From contig CALDNG010000075.1 of assembly GCA_937915285.1 (NCBI GenBank), positions 1 through 11,286 of the forward strand: DNA of 11,286 nucleotides, given 5' to 3'. Numbering within the stretch: position 1 is the stretch's first letter; each line of letters begins with the position of its first letter. Positions 1 through 5,579 of the stretch are shown one piece after another. Origin of the DNA: an uncultured Desulfomonile sp. Lineage in GTDB: Bacteria > Desulfobacterota > Desulfomonilia > Desulfomonilales > Desulfomonilaceae. A program made the translations under genes and the position numbers. A model generated the notes under the pieces. That model searched no databases and was not told the DNA's origin. It saw nothing but the letters and a program-made list of their open reading frames with translations.

Positions 1-1
1 C

Positions 2-35
2 GTGACTGCAGTTCAGACGTGTGCTCTTCCGATCT
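2..35 (+). other. Illumina sequencing adapter remnant (not genomic)
   Basis: These 34 bases match the standard Illumina index-read/TruSeq multiplexing adapter, ending in the diagnostic GCTCTTCCGATCT. The only difference is a C at base 9 where the adapter has G. Translated, it gives the peptide VQTCALPI, familiar as a contamination signature in predicted proteins. Base 1 may be the last base of an index. The segment sits at the extreme end of the contig, as expected for untrimmed read-through that was assembled. It should be masked; any coding start placed inside it is false. Confidence 0.97.
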
Positions 36-988
36 CACAATTCGTGAGAAAAGTAGTCGAATCGCTGAAATCCATCGGTGTAAGGCCCTTCCTCACTGAT
101 ACCAACACATTGTATGTCGGTTCCAGAACCGAAGCATGGTCGCATTTGAACACTGCGTTTGACAATGGTTTCACTAGAGACGTTACAGGAGCCCCGGTCA
201 TGATCGCTGACGGGTTGAGGGGATCCAATTCGGTTGAGGTGGAACTGGATAACACGAAACACATCCGAAAAGCCCACGTTGCTTCCGACATTCAGCAGGC
301 TGACGGCATGGTCGTAATCTCACATTTCAAGGGTCATGAGTTGTCCGGCTTCGGCGGCGCAATAAAGAACGTTGGCATGGGATGCGCATCGAGGAGCGGT
401 AAGCTGGATCAGCACTCCAATATTTCCCCGGTGGTCAAGCAGAAGAAATGCATAGGATGCGGGGAATGCGTCCACTGGTGCAGAGGTAAAGCCATCGAGC
501 TGTTCAGGGTGGAAAAAGTCAAAAAAGCAAGAATCAACCCTGAGAAATGTATCGGTTGCGCAGAGTGCATACTTACTTGCAGGCAGGGGGCCATCAACAT
601 CCAGTGGAACGAGTCAATACCGGTGTTCATGGAAAAAATGGTGGAATACGCCAAAGCAGTGCTTCAAAACAAGACGAACAAGGTACTGTTTCTGAACTTC
701 CTGACCGATGTTTCACCGTTGTGCGATTGCACCCCATTCTCGGATAGAGCCATCGTTCCAAGCATTGGAATATTAGCATCCAAAGATATTGTGGCAATCG
801 ACAGGGCTTCAGCTAGCCTGGTCAACCAGGCTCCGGGTAACGCCATGTCTACCCTTAAATCGGCGCTTGAGCCTGGAATGGATAAATTCAGGGCATTGTT
901 CCCTGAAATAGACTGGAATCACCAACTCGACTATGCCGAACAAATCGGGTTAGGCAGCAACGAGTACGAATTGACCCAGGTCACATGA
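36..988 (+). CDS. DUF362 family protein with two [4Fe-4S] ferredoxin motifs, 5'-truncated
   Basis: The reading frame is open from the contig edge, so the true N-terminus is missing; the apparent GTG start at base 2 lies in adapter sequence. Counting from that base, residues 13-328 are genuine. The DUF362 core is seen in HFKGHELSGFGGAIKN (about residues 108-123), followed by two ferredoxin-type clusters: C150, C153, C156, C160 and C183, C186, C189, C193, each CxxCxxCxxxC. In both clusters the last Cys is followed by Arg rather than the usual Pro. Family members are mostly uncharacterised, cytoplasmic, predicted Fe-S proteins found in anaerobes. A role in electron transfer or an Fe-S dependent reaction is inference only. 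It stands alone; the next gene begins 252 bases downstream behind its own promoter. The family call is confident, the function is unknown. Confidence 0.88.
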
Positions 989-1014
989 CCTGGAAGGAAT
1001 CACTACACCGACTG

Positions 1015-1055
1015 ATGCCGGGACCATGTTGACGCATTGTGAGTCGGCCCGGCAT
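1015..1055 (+). terminator. Inverted repeat after the DUF362 gene, possible weak terminator
   Basis: ATGCCGGG (1015-1022) and CCCGGCAT (1048-1055) form a perfect 8-bp, GC-rich stem. The 25-base loop can pair further inside (GAC 1031-1033 with GTC 1043-1045). It lies 26 bases past the stop codon, where a terminator is expected. The following bases, GCTCTTTGGGG, hold only three consecutive T, so intrinsic termination is not assured. The repeat itself is certain; the function is a guess. Confidence 0.4.
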
Positions 1056-1130
1056 GCTCTTTGGGGTTATGATCTCACGAACCTGAAATTGATTGTACCT
1101 TTGGAAGCCTAAACGTAAACCCAAGCGTCT

Positions 1131-1202
1131 GCTTGACAGATTTGTCATAATTGTATAAAATACTATAGATCATTCTTGTTAAAGTCTTTATTTCTGTCAA
1201 GC
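1131..1202. repeat. 10-bp perfect inverted repeat flanking the promoter core
   Basis: GCTTGACAGA (1131-1140) is the exact reverse complement of TCTGTCAAGC (1193-1202); 52 bases lie between the arms. The left arm contains the -35 box and the right arm lies in the untranslated leader. Paired operator half-sites for a looping or dimeric regulator are one reading. Another is a long-range RNA/DNA hairpin. A third is a second, opposite-facing -35 element. The repeat is seen directly; its role is not known. Confidence 0.6.
1133..1161 (+). promoter_or_regulatory. Strong sigma70-type promoter of the Pro/Gln-rich secreted protein gene
   Basis: A perfect -35 box TTGACA (1133-1138) is followed, after exactly 17 bases, by TAAAAT (1156-1161), a 5 of 6 match to the -10 consensus. 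Transcription would start near 1168, giving a leader of about 70 bases. It is the best promoter in the window. The -35 box is inside both a short dyad (TGACA-N4-TGTCA, 1134-1147) and a longer inverted repeat (see 1131-1202), so it may be repressible. Confidence 0.75.
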
Positions 1203-1227
1203 GAGTAAGCCCTATAGGCCGAAAATA

Positions 1228-1233
1228 GAGGAG
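1228..1233 (+). promoter_or_regulatory. Ribosome binding site GAGGAG
   Basis: GAGGAG ends 7 bases before the ATG at 1241. This is near-ideal spacing and fixes the start of the secreted Pro/Gln-rich protein. Confidence 0.85.
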
Positions 1234-1240
1234 AACACCA

Positions 1241-2035
1241 ATGGCAAGAAGACTCACTCTGGCGCTAGCGATAGTGACACTTGTGTGTGGGCCATGTATG
1301 GGTCAGGGTTTCATGGATTCAGTTTTGGGTGCTGGTGGTTTAGGCCTCTGGGGAAACGCCAACACGGGACAATTCGGTTACCAGCAGTTTCAGAATGGAT
1401 CCATGTATCCTGGTGGCCAACAGTCCATGGAACAGCCCGGCTATCAACAACCACCACCGGGATACGCCCAACCAGGTGGAGCGCCGCCTCAAGGTTACGG
1501 ATACCAGCCTGCCCCACCATACGCTACACAGCAGGGCGTTTATTCTGATTGGCATGTAAATCAACCCCAGGCACAGCAAGGGCCTCCTCCTGTCCAGTAC
1601 CAGGCTCCAGTCCAACAGCCTTCATATGGGCCGCAGCAAGGTTACGCCCAACCTGCGCCCCAACTGAGGCCGGGTCAATATTCTCCTTCCTATCCACAAC
1701 CAGGGTCGTTTGACGAGAATTTGCCCGCTGGAGCTGTGAGGATCACCACTACCACTCCTGACGGAACCACTATCCAATACTACCCACCCTCGGGTGACCA
1801 GGACGAGGAGCAGGTTCGCCAGCCTCCGCAACGCCGTCAGAAACCTAGGACGCAGGCCAGGCAGACAGCTCAGAAACCACAGCAGCAGGCCGTGGAGCAA
1901 CCTCAGACTTCCGGACAAAACCAGGCGACCGGTTCCATAGCAATGCCAAGACCCGTCGAAATTCCGAAGGAGCAGGATCCCAGGGCCGGTTGGGGAGCCG
2001 CCATGAATAGAATTCCTACCCCGCAGGCCCAATAG
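1241..2035 (+). CDS. Secreted Pro/Gln/Tyr/Gly-rich low-complexity protein, function unknown
   Basis: The 264-residue product begins with a signal peptide: MARRL, a hydrophobic stretch to about residue 17, and likely type I cleavage after CMG near residue 21. The Cys residues there do not fit a lipobox. Residues 45-157 are dominated by Gln, Pro, Tyr and Gly in irregular units such as PGYQQPPPGYAQPG, a prion-like or adhesive-type composition. A more ordered island follows (about 162-183), containing VRITTTTPDGTTIQYYPP and probably beta-structured. Then comes a basic, Gln/Arg-rich stretch (193-213) and a tail ending RIPTPQAQ. No enzymatic motif is visible. It is a single-gene unit with its own strong promoter, a good ribosome site and a downstream terminator, so high expression and export to periplasm or surface are inferred. 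Spore-coat, adhesin or matrix roles are possible but unproved. Confidence 0.8.
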   Translation: MARRLTLALAIVTLVCGPCMGQGFMDSVLGAGGLGLWGNANTGQFGYQQFQNGSMYPGGQQSMEQPGYQQPPPGYAQPGGAPPQGYGYQPAPPYATQQGVYSDWHVNQPQAQQGPPPVQYQAPVQQPSYGPQQGYAQPAPQLRPGQYSPSYPQPGSFDENLPAGAVRITTTTPDGTTIQYYPPSGDQDEEQVRQPPQRRQKPRTQARQTAQKPQQQAVEQPQTSGQNQATGSIAMPRPVEIPKEQDPRAGWGAAMNRIPTPQAQ

Positions 2036-2060
2036 GGCCATCAGCCGATCAATTTTTTTT
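2026..2060 (+). terminator. Short hairpin at the stop codon followed by a T8 run
   Basis: GGCCC-AATA-GGGCC (2026-2039) is a perfect 5-bp, all-GC stem that contains the TAG stop. A run of eight T (2053-2060) begins 13 bases later. That gap is too long for a standard intrinsic terminator, so this may only assist the larger hairpin just downstream. Confidence 0.3.
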
Positions 2061-2117
2061 GGGCTCTGGTTCGCATGAAATGGTTACACTGAAAATGAAC
2101 CAGACGCCCAAATTTTT
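2058..2117 (+). terminator. Long-stem intrinsic terminator of the secreted-protein gene
   Basis: TTTGGGCTCTGGTTC (2058-2072) pairs with GAACCAGA and GCCCAAA (2097-2104 and 2106-2112), a 15-bp stem broken only by the bulged C at 2105. The loop is 24 bases. A T5 run (2113-2117), then CCTTT, follows directly. Position after the stop and before the purF region supports termination of the upstream transcript. The large loop is unusual. Confidence 0.65.
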
Positions 2118-2124
2118 CCTTTCC

Positions 2125-2139
2125 GGTCAATGCCTGACC
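2125..2139. promoter_or_regulatory. Dyad GGTCA-N5-TGACC upstream of purF
   Basis: GGTCA (2125-2129) and TGACC (2135-2139) are perfect inverted arms around ATGCC. A second small dyad, TTGC-ATAA-GCAA, follows at 2145-2156. Both lie between the upstream terminator and the likely purF promoter, so a DNA-binding site is more likely than an RNA element. No known regulator can be named. Confidence 0.3.
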
Positions 2140-2171
2140 TTGCCTTGCATAAGCAATTCGACCCCCAATCA

Positions 2172-2199
2172 TTGTTTGTCTCAACTGATCTCTTTTAAT
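2172..2199 (+). promoter_or_regulatory. Weak candidate purF promoter
   Basis: TTGTTT (2172-2177) and TTTAAT (2194-2199) are 16 bases apart; the -10 matches 5 of 6 but the -35 only 3 of 6. TATAAG at 2209-2214 is an alternative -10 with no good -35. A promoter is needed here because a terminator closes the upstream gene, but the exact site is uncertain. Confidence 0.25.
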
Positions 2200-2235
2200 C
2201 GTTTTTCGTATAAGTTAAACTGCGGTGGTTGAATC

Positions 2236-2273
2236 CTGTGCACAGACATATGATTAATTGCGCGAGAATCATA
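2236..2273. promoter_or_regulatory. Palindrome and hairpin immediately before the purF start
   Basis: CTGTGCACAG (2236-2245) is a perfect 10-bp palindrome. Four bases later, TATGATT (2249-2255) and AATCATA (2267-2273) form a perfect 7-bp inverted repeat ending one base before the ATG at 2275. The 11-base loop holds the only weak ribosome-site candidate, GCGAG (2262-2266). An operator plus a translation-masking hairpin would fit, but neither resembles the E. coli PurR box, so the role is inferred. Confidence 0.4.
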
Positions 2274-2274
2274 A

Positions 2275-3705
2275 ATGATAATAGAACCCTCAAAAAAGGA
2301 AGAATGTGGCATCTTTGCCATTCATGGCGCCGATGATCCAGCCCGCCTGATTTATCTGGGGCTATACGCACTGCAGCATCGCGGTCAGGAATCGGCTGGG
2401 ATAGTGGTTAGTGACGGCGTCACGGTTGCATCACACAAAGGCATGGGGCTGGTCTCGGATGTTTTCAAGGAAGGGGCCCTTCAGCGATTAAAAGGCTCCA
2501 TGGGAATAGGTCATGTGAGGTATTCCACCACCGGCAGCTCATTGCTCAGAAATGCGCAACCGTTTTTAGTCGAACAGATAGACCGGATTTTTGCGCTAGG
2601 ACATAATGGAAACATTGTCAACATCACGAAGTTACGTAGAAAACTAGAGGCTTCCGGCGCTATTTTCCAGACTTCCACAGACTCGGAGCTGATTGCCCAC
2701 CTCGTTCTACACAAGAAAGGACGGCTCGAGGATCGGCTTATACGGGTCTTCGAGGAACTCAAGGGCGCCTGGTCCATTGTGATGCTAACCACGGATGGAA
2801 TTCTTGCAGCGAGGGATCCCTTTGGCTTCCGTCCCCTGTGTATAGGGCGCAAGGGTGATTCGATAATATTCACATCCGAGACTTGCGCACTTGATATTAT
2901 TGAAGCTGAATATATTCGCGATGTTGAGCCTGGCGAAATAGTAATTGCGGATCATAACGGTCTTCGCTCCATACAGGGTCCAAAGAAAAAGAATCTGGCC
3001 ATGTGTATTTTTGAATACATCTATTTTGCGAGGCCGGATTCCATGATTTTCGGGAATGGCGTTTACAAGGTCAGAAAAGAGTTAGGCTTCCAGGTAGCTC
3101 TTGAATGCCCCGCTGAGAATGCTGACCTGGTTGCTCCCATGCCTGCCTCCGGTAACTATGCCGCCTTGGGATACTCTCAGGGGAGTGGACTGCCATTTGA
3201 ATATGGAGTGATAAGAAACCATTACGTGGGGCGAACATTCATCCAGCCATCCCCGACCATCAGAAACCTTGGGGTTCGTCTAAAGCTTAATCCTGTCAGG
3301 GAAATTCTGGATGGCCGTAGCGTTGTTATTGTGGACGACTCAATTGTCAGGGGCACAACTAGCAAGCTCAGAACAAAAGCGCTCCGGGAGGCAGGCGCTA
3401 GAGAAATACACATGAGGATTAGCTGTCCACCGATCAGATACCCATGTTTTTATGGCATAGATTTTTCCAGCAAGGGAGAACTTATAGCAGCCTCCAGTTC
3501 TGTGGAACAAATCCGCGATTTCATAGGCGCGGATTCTCTTGGCTATCTCAGTCTGGAAGGCCTTTTCAGGGCCATGCCGCGACCGGCTGAAGAATTTTGC
3601 TCAGCATGCTTCACTGGAAAATATCCTATCAAGATTACAGATGATTCTACAAAGTTATGCCTGGAGTGCGCCCCAGGTGACGCCAGTTCAACCACCTGGA
3701 AATAA
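2275..3705 (+). CDS. purF: Amidophosphoribosyltransferase (glutamine PRPP amidotransferase)
   Basis: Catalyses the first committed step of purine synthesis: glutamine plus PRPP gives 5-phosphoribosylamine, in the cytoplasm. The ten-residue propeptide MIIEPSKKEE is followed by Cys11, the expected N-terminal nucleophile after self-cleavage, in the Ntn glutaminase domain (YALQHRGQESAG). The PRPP-binding loop VDDSIVRGTTS is at 353-363. C244 (MCIFEY), C391 (YPCFYG), and C442 with C445 (CSACFTGKYP) match the four [4Fe-4S] ligands of the Bacillus subtilis type enzyme, and the length of 476 residues also matches that type. An additional CxxC (C462, C465) near the C-terminus is outside the known ligand set. 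The ATG is fixed by the propeptide spacing, although the ribosome site is poor. It is not clustered with other pur genes and converges on ispD with 17 bases between stops. Confidence 0.97.
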   Translation: MIIEPSKKEECGIFAIHGADDPARLIYLGLYALQHRGQESAGIVVSDGVTVASHKGMGLVSDVFKEGALQRLKGSMGIGHVRYSTTGSSLLRNAQPFLVEQIDRIFALGHNGNIVNITKLRRKLEASGAIFQTSTDSELIAHLVLHKKGRLEDRLIRVFEELKGAWSIVMLTTDGILAARDPFGFRPLCIGRKGDSIIFTSETCALDIIEAEYIRDVEPGEIVIADHNGLRSIQGPKKKNLAMCIFEYIYFARPDSMIFGNGVYKVRKELGFQVALECPAENADLVAPMPASGNYAALGYSQGSGLPFEYGVIRNHYVGRTFIQPSPTIRNLGVRLKLNPVREILDGRSVVIVDDSIVRGTTSKLRTKALREAGAREIHMRISCPPIRYPCFYGIDFSSKGELIAASSSVEQIRDFIGADSLGYLSLEGLFRAMPRPAEEFCSACFTGKYPIKITDDSTKLCLECAPGDASSTTWK

Positions 3706-3722
3706 GAAACACTGGAAGTCTG

Positions 3723-4427
3723 TCAAGCCACATTCAGGCTTATGGCAAACTCCGGAAGACTGGCGATTATTTCAGCTAGATTCATGTCCTCAGGATTGGT
3801 TATTTTTAGATTGTAAAACGAATCCTTAACAATTCCGACCTGCATACCAAGATGTTCTACCAGGGCAGCATCGTCGGTCACCTCCAGATTCTTGCTAATG
3901 GCGTTCCTGTGAGCTTCCCGGATTAGCGCTGTCCTGAACACCTGGGGAGTTCGGGCCAACCAAAGATTTTTGCGGGAAATTGTCTTGAGAATTTTTCCCG
4001 TCTTTCTCTTTACCGTCTCGCTCACAGGCAAGGCCGCCACACATGCTCCTTTATTTGTTGCGCATTCCAAGGCTGAACTTATAACGGATTCAGATACAAA
4101 CGGCCTCACCCCATCGTGGATAGCCACAAGATCTGCATCTTTGACCATCATCAAGCCGTTAAAAACTGATTTCTGACGAGAGGCCCCTCCTGTAACAAGG
4201 TAACAAGCTTTGCTGAAACCATATCTGTCTATGATGTTATCCTTGCAATAGGACATGTAATTCTCCGGCACCGTCACAACTATGCTGCTGATCAGTGGAT
4301 GGCGATCATAAACAGCGATAGTTCTCGCCAGAATTGGAATACCGCCAATTTCAAGATACTGTTTTGGTGTATTGGAACCCATCCTAGTTCCAAGACCGCC
4401 TGCTGTAATTATTGCGGCGCAATTCAT
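3723..4427 (-). CDS. ispD: 2-C-methyl-D-erythritol 4-phosphate cytidylyltransferase
   Basis: Transfers CMP from CTP to methylerythritol phosphate, the third step of the MEP isoprenoid pathway, in the cytoplasm. The 234-residue length is normal. The nucleotide-binding signature ITAGGLGTRMGSNTPKQY (7-24) includes R15 and K22, the expected catalytic positions. GGASRQKSV (80-88), HDGVRPF (104-110), PVSET (134-138), TPQVF (160-164), TDDAALVE (184-191) and NLKITNPEDM (206-215, with K208) all fit IspD. The related ribitol-phosphate cytidylyltransferase TarI is the main alternative; the TDDA and KITNPED context favours IspD. The ATG has GGGG 9 bases upstream but no classic ribosome site. No IspF is fused or adjacent, so the pathway partner lies elsewhere. 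The leader holds a candidate promoter and a hairpin. Confidence 0.92.
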   Translation of the reverse strand: MNCAAIITAGGLGTRMGSNTPKQYLEIGGIPILARTIAVYDRHPLISSIVVTVPENYMSYCKDNIIDRYGFSKACYLVTGGASRQKSVFNGLMMVKDADLVAIHDGVRPFVSESVISSALECATNKGACVAALPVSETVKRKTGKILKTISRKNLWLARTPQVFRTALIREAHRNAISKNLEVTDDAALVEHLGMQVGIVKDSFYNLKITNPEDMNLAEIIASLPEFAISLNVA

Positions 4428-4461
4428 TGGGAATACCCCGTCATGTTATGTGGATTAATGA

Positions 4462-4494
4462 CCTGAATCAATTTCATGATAAGAAGGATTCAGG
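4462..4494. repeat. 8-bp perfect inverted repeat between ispD and the 4719 gene
   Basis: CCTGAATC (4462-4469) and GATTCAGG (4487-4494) are perfect complements around a 17-base loop. On the minus strand it lies in the probable ispD leader. On the plus strand its right arm overlaps the AAGGA ribosome-site candidate of a tiny ORF at 4497. No T-run follows on either strand, so it is not a terminator. Confidence 0.5.
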
Positions 4495-4496
4495 CC

Positions 4497-4577
4497 ATGA
4501 TGATACAACATTATAACTCAGATTTTGGTATCGGCCATTTTTACAAATGGAAGAAAATGACTAAATTATTTTCATGA
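4497..4577 (+). CDS. Possible 26-residue small ORF
   Basis: A tiny frame of 26 codons starts with a double ATG at 4497 and stops with TGA at 4575-4577; it reads MMIQHYNSDFGIGHFYKWKK and then MTKLFS. AAGGA (4484-4488) is 8 bases upstream and is partly inside a hairpin arm. The peptide is rich in aromatic and basic residues and matches nothing I recognise. A perfect antisense TATAAT lies inside it. It may be chance; it is listed because the ribosome site and spacing are better than those of several real genes here. Confidence 0.2.
   Translation: MMIQHYNSDFGIGHFYKWKKMTKLFS
4510..4538 (-). promoter_or_regulatory. Candidate ispD promoter
   Basis: On the minus strand a perfect TATAAT (plus 4510-4515) is preceded, after 17 bases, by TGGCCG (4533-4538), only 3 of 6 to the -35 consensus. 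The transcript would start near 4503 and carry a leader of roughly 75 bases containing the 4462-4494 hairpin. The weak -35 limits confidence. Confidence 0.35.
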
Positions 4578-4718
4578 AGGTTGGAACGGTATTCTCAGGT
4601 TATCCCTGTAGGACGCCATTCATGTTATGATCCCTTAATGCTAATGCCATCGGGAAATTTTGTGTCCATGCCCGATCATTTGTTCTATAGTCTTTAGATT
4701 TATTACTGGAGTTCAGAT

Positions 4719-5009
4719 ATGGATGAAAAAATGATTGAAAAGGTCATTCTGGACCGGGTCCAGGCCCCAGGTTGGGTGACCACACGTGGTGTGTTAAGAG
4801 ATCCGTCAGGGGAAATGGCTGATGAGGAATCCAAAAGGGTCGAAATGGTCATGAAAGATCTCGCTTCAAAAGGTCAAGTAACCCTTTGGAAATTGATCAT
4901 GCAGGACAACGGGACCGAATTAATGGTCGCCGCCAGGAACGGTCTTGAGCTTGACAAGGATCTTGAGGCGCGTAATGCCTGGGCCAAGGCCACTCCTTAC
5001 AAGGAATGA
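4719..5009 (+). CDS. Small conserved-looking protein, possible winged-helix fold
   Basis: I do not recognise the family. The 96-residue product is charged and lacks signal peptide, membrane segment or Cys clusters. It opens with a helix (MIEKVILDRV), then a turn-containing stretch, then an amphipathic helix ESKRVEMVMKDLASKGQVTL (about 37-56) leading into WKLIM-DNGTELMVAAR. This helix followed by a beta-hairpin order resembles a winged-helix domain, but that is a judgement from the pattern. GGAG (4708-4711), 7 bases before the ATG, supports the start; TATAGT (4686-4691) is a possible -10 without a convincing -35. It is the first gene of a plus-strand run and lies 21 bases before the phospholipase D-like gene, so a shared transcript and possibly a shared function are likely. 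Confidence 0.7.
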   Translation: MDEKMIEKVILDRVQAPGWVTTRGVLRDPSGEMADEESKRVEMVMKDLASKGQVTLWKLIMQDNGTELMVAARNGLELDKDLEARNAWAKATPYKE

Positions 5010-5030
5010 TAATAGAACACTGAAGAAGTT

Positions 5031-5549
5031 TTGAAGACGCTGTTTGACAGACAGATTTACGAAAATTTTACCGAATCCATCCTGACAAAAGCCAGACGCC
5101 ATCTTTGGATAGCCACGGCAAACATCAAGATGACTGTGTTGCGGTTCAGGAACTCCTTTGTGCCATTTCCTGACATGATGTCCGTCCTGGTTGACAGGGG
5201 AGTTTCCATAAGGATAATTCATGCCGAATTACCGTCCGCGCCCTTTCGACAGCGTTATGACAGAATAGATGTTAAGGGACGTTTAAGCTCTTCTGTTGAG
5301 TTTCTGTACTGTCCGAGGATGCATGCCAAGCTTTTCATTGTGGACGGAGTTTATACTCTTACCGGAAGTTCAAACCTGACCGGGGCAGGAATGGGCGCCA
5401 AATCAGGGAAAAAGAGAAACTTTGAGGTTGGCATTCTGTACGAGACAGTTGAGGAAACCAAACCTTTCGTAGAATATTTTGATAACATATGGATGGGCGG
5501 GCATTGCAGGGAGTGCGGCAGAAGAGACATCTGTCCTGGTCCTCTCTGA
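5031..5549 (+). CDS. Single-HKD phospholipase D-like protein
   Basis: The 172-residue product has one HKD motif, HAKLFIVDGVYTLTGSSN (98-115), with H98, K100, D105 and the GSSN element. The N-terminal LWIATANIK strand is typical of the fold. Single-HKD proteins of this size, such as the Nuc endonuclease, work as dimers joining two half active sites; nuclease or phosphodiesterase activity is therefore inferred. The C-terminus carries C159, C162 and C168 (CxxC-x5-C), a compact possible metal site not needed by the basic fold. No signal peptide is seen, so it is probably cytoplasmic, unlike secreted Nuc. The start is taken as TTG at 5031 because an in-frame TAG at 5013 blocks extension and the first ATG, at residue 34, would remove the N-terminal strand; the ribosome site is only a weak GAAGAAG close to the start. 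Confidence 0.82.
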   Translation: MKTLFDRQIYENFTESILTKARRHLWIATANIKMTVLRFRNSFVPFPDMMSVLVDRGVSIRIIHAELPSAPFRQRYDRIDVKGRLSSSVEFLYCPRMHAKLFIVDGVYTLTGSSNLTGAGMGAKSGKKRNFEVGILYETVEETKPFVEYFDNIWMGGHCRECGRRDICPGPL

Positions 5550-5561
5550 GCATAAATCAAA

Positions 5562-5570
5562 TAGGAAAGG
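5562..5570 (+). promoter_or_regulatory. Ribosome binding site deciding a TTG start
   Basis: The purine-rich run TAGGAAAGG, including AGGAAAGG, ends 9 bases before TTG at 5580. It supports the TTG over the next in-frame ATG at 5640, which would delete the Rossmann glycine motif. Confidence 0.6.
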
Positions 5571-5579
5571 CGCTCAAAC

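Larger units (their letters stand above)
4441..4640. repeat. Pair of imperfect direct repeats in the ispD/4719 intergenic region
   Basis: TCATGTTATG occurs at 4441-4450 and 4620-4629. Each copy is followed, after 4 or 5 bases respectively, by TTAATG (4455-4460 and 4635-4640). The two copies bracket the 200-base span between the divergent genes. They could be paired regulator sites for both genes or an AT-rich coincidence. Confidence 0.4.

Noticed and set aside
2..4. GTG as start codon of the first gene
   Set aside because: It lies inside adapter sequence; the true start is upstream of the contig.
1075..1257. 60-residue minus-strand frame over the promoter of the secreted-protein gene
   Set aside because: It lies across the promoter, leader and ribosome site of the plus-strand gene, has no family features, and the supporting opposite-facing -10 (AAGAAT) is weak.
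1241..1305. Lipoprotein signal in the secreted protein
   Set aside because: Neither TLVC nor CGPC fits the lipobox; type I cleavage is more likely.
2130..2198. 22-codon ORF upstream of purF
   Set aside because: No ribosome site and it lies on a dyad; nothing supports translation.
2236..2273. PurR operator
   Set aside because: The palindromes do not resemble the ACGCAAACGTTTTCGT-type consensus.
3725..3741. Hairpin AAGCC-N7-GGCTT as terminator between purF and ispD
   Set aside because: Only 5 bp, inside the end of ispD and without a T-run on either strand.
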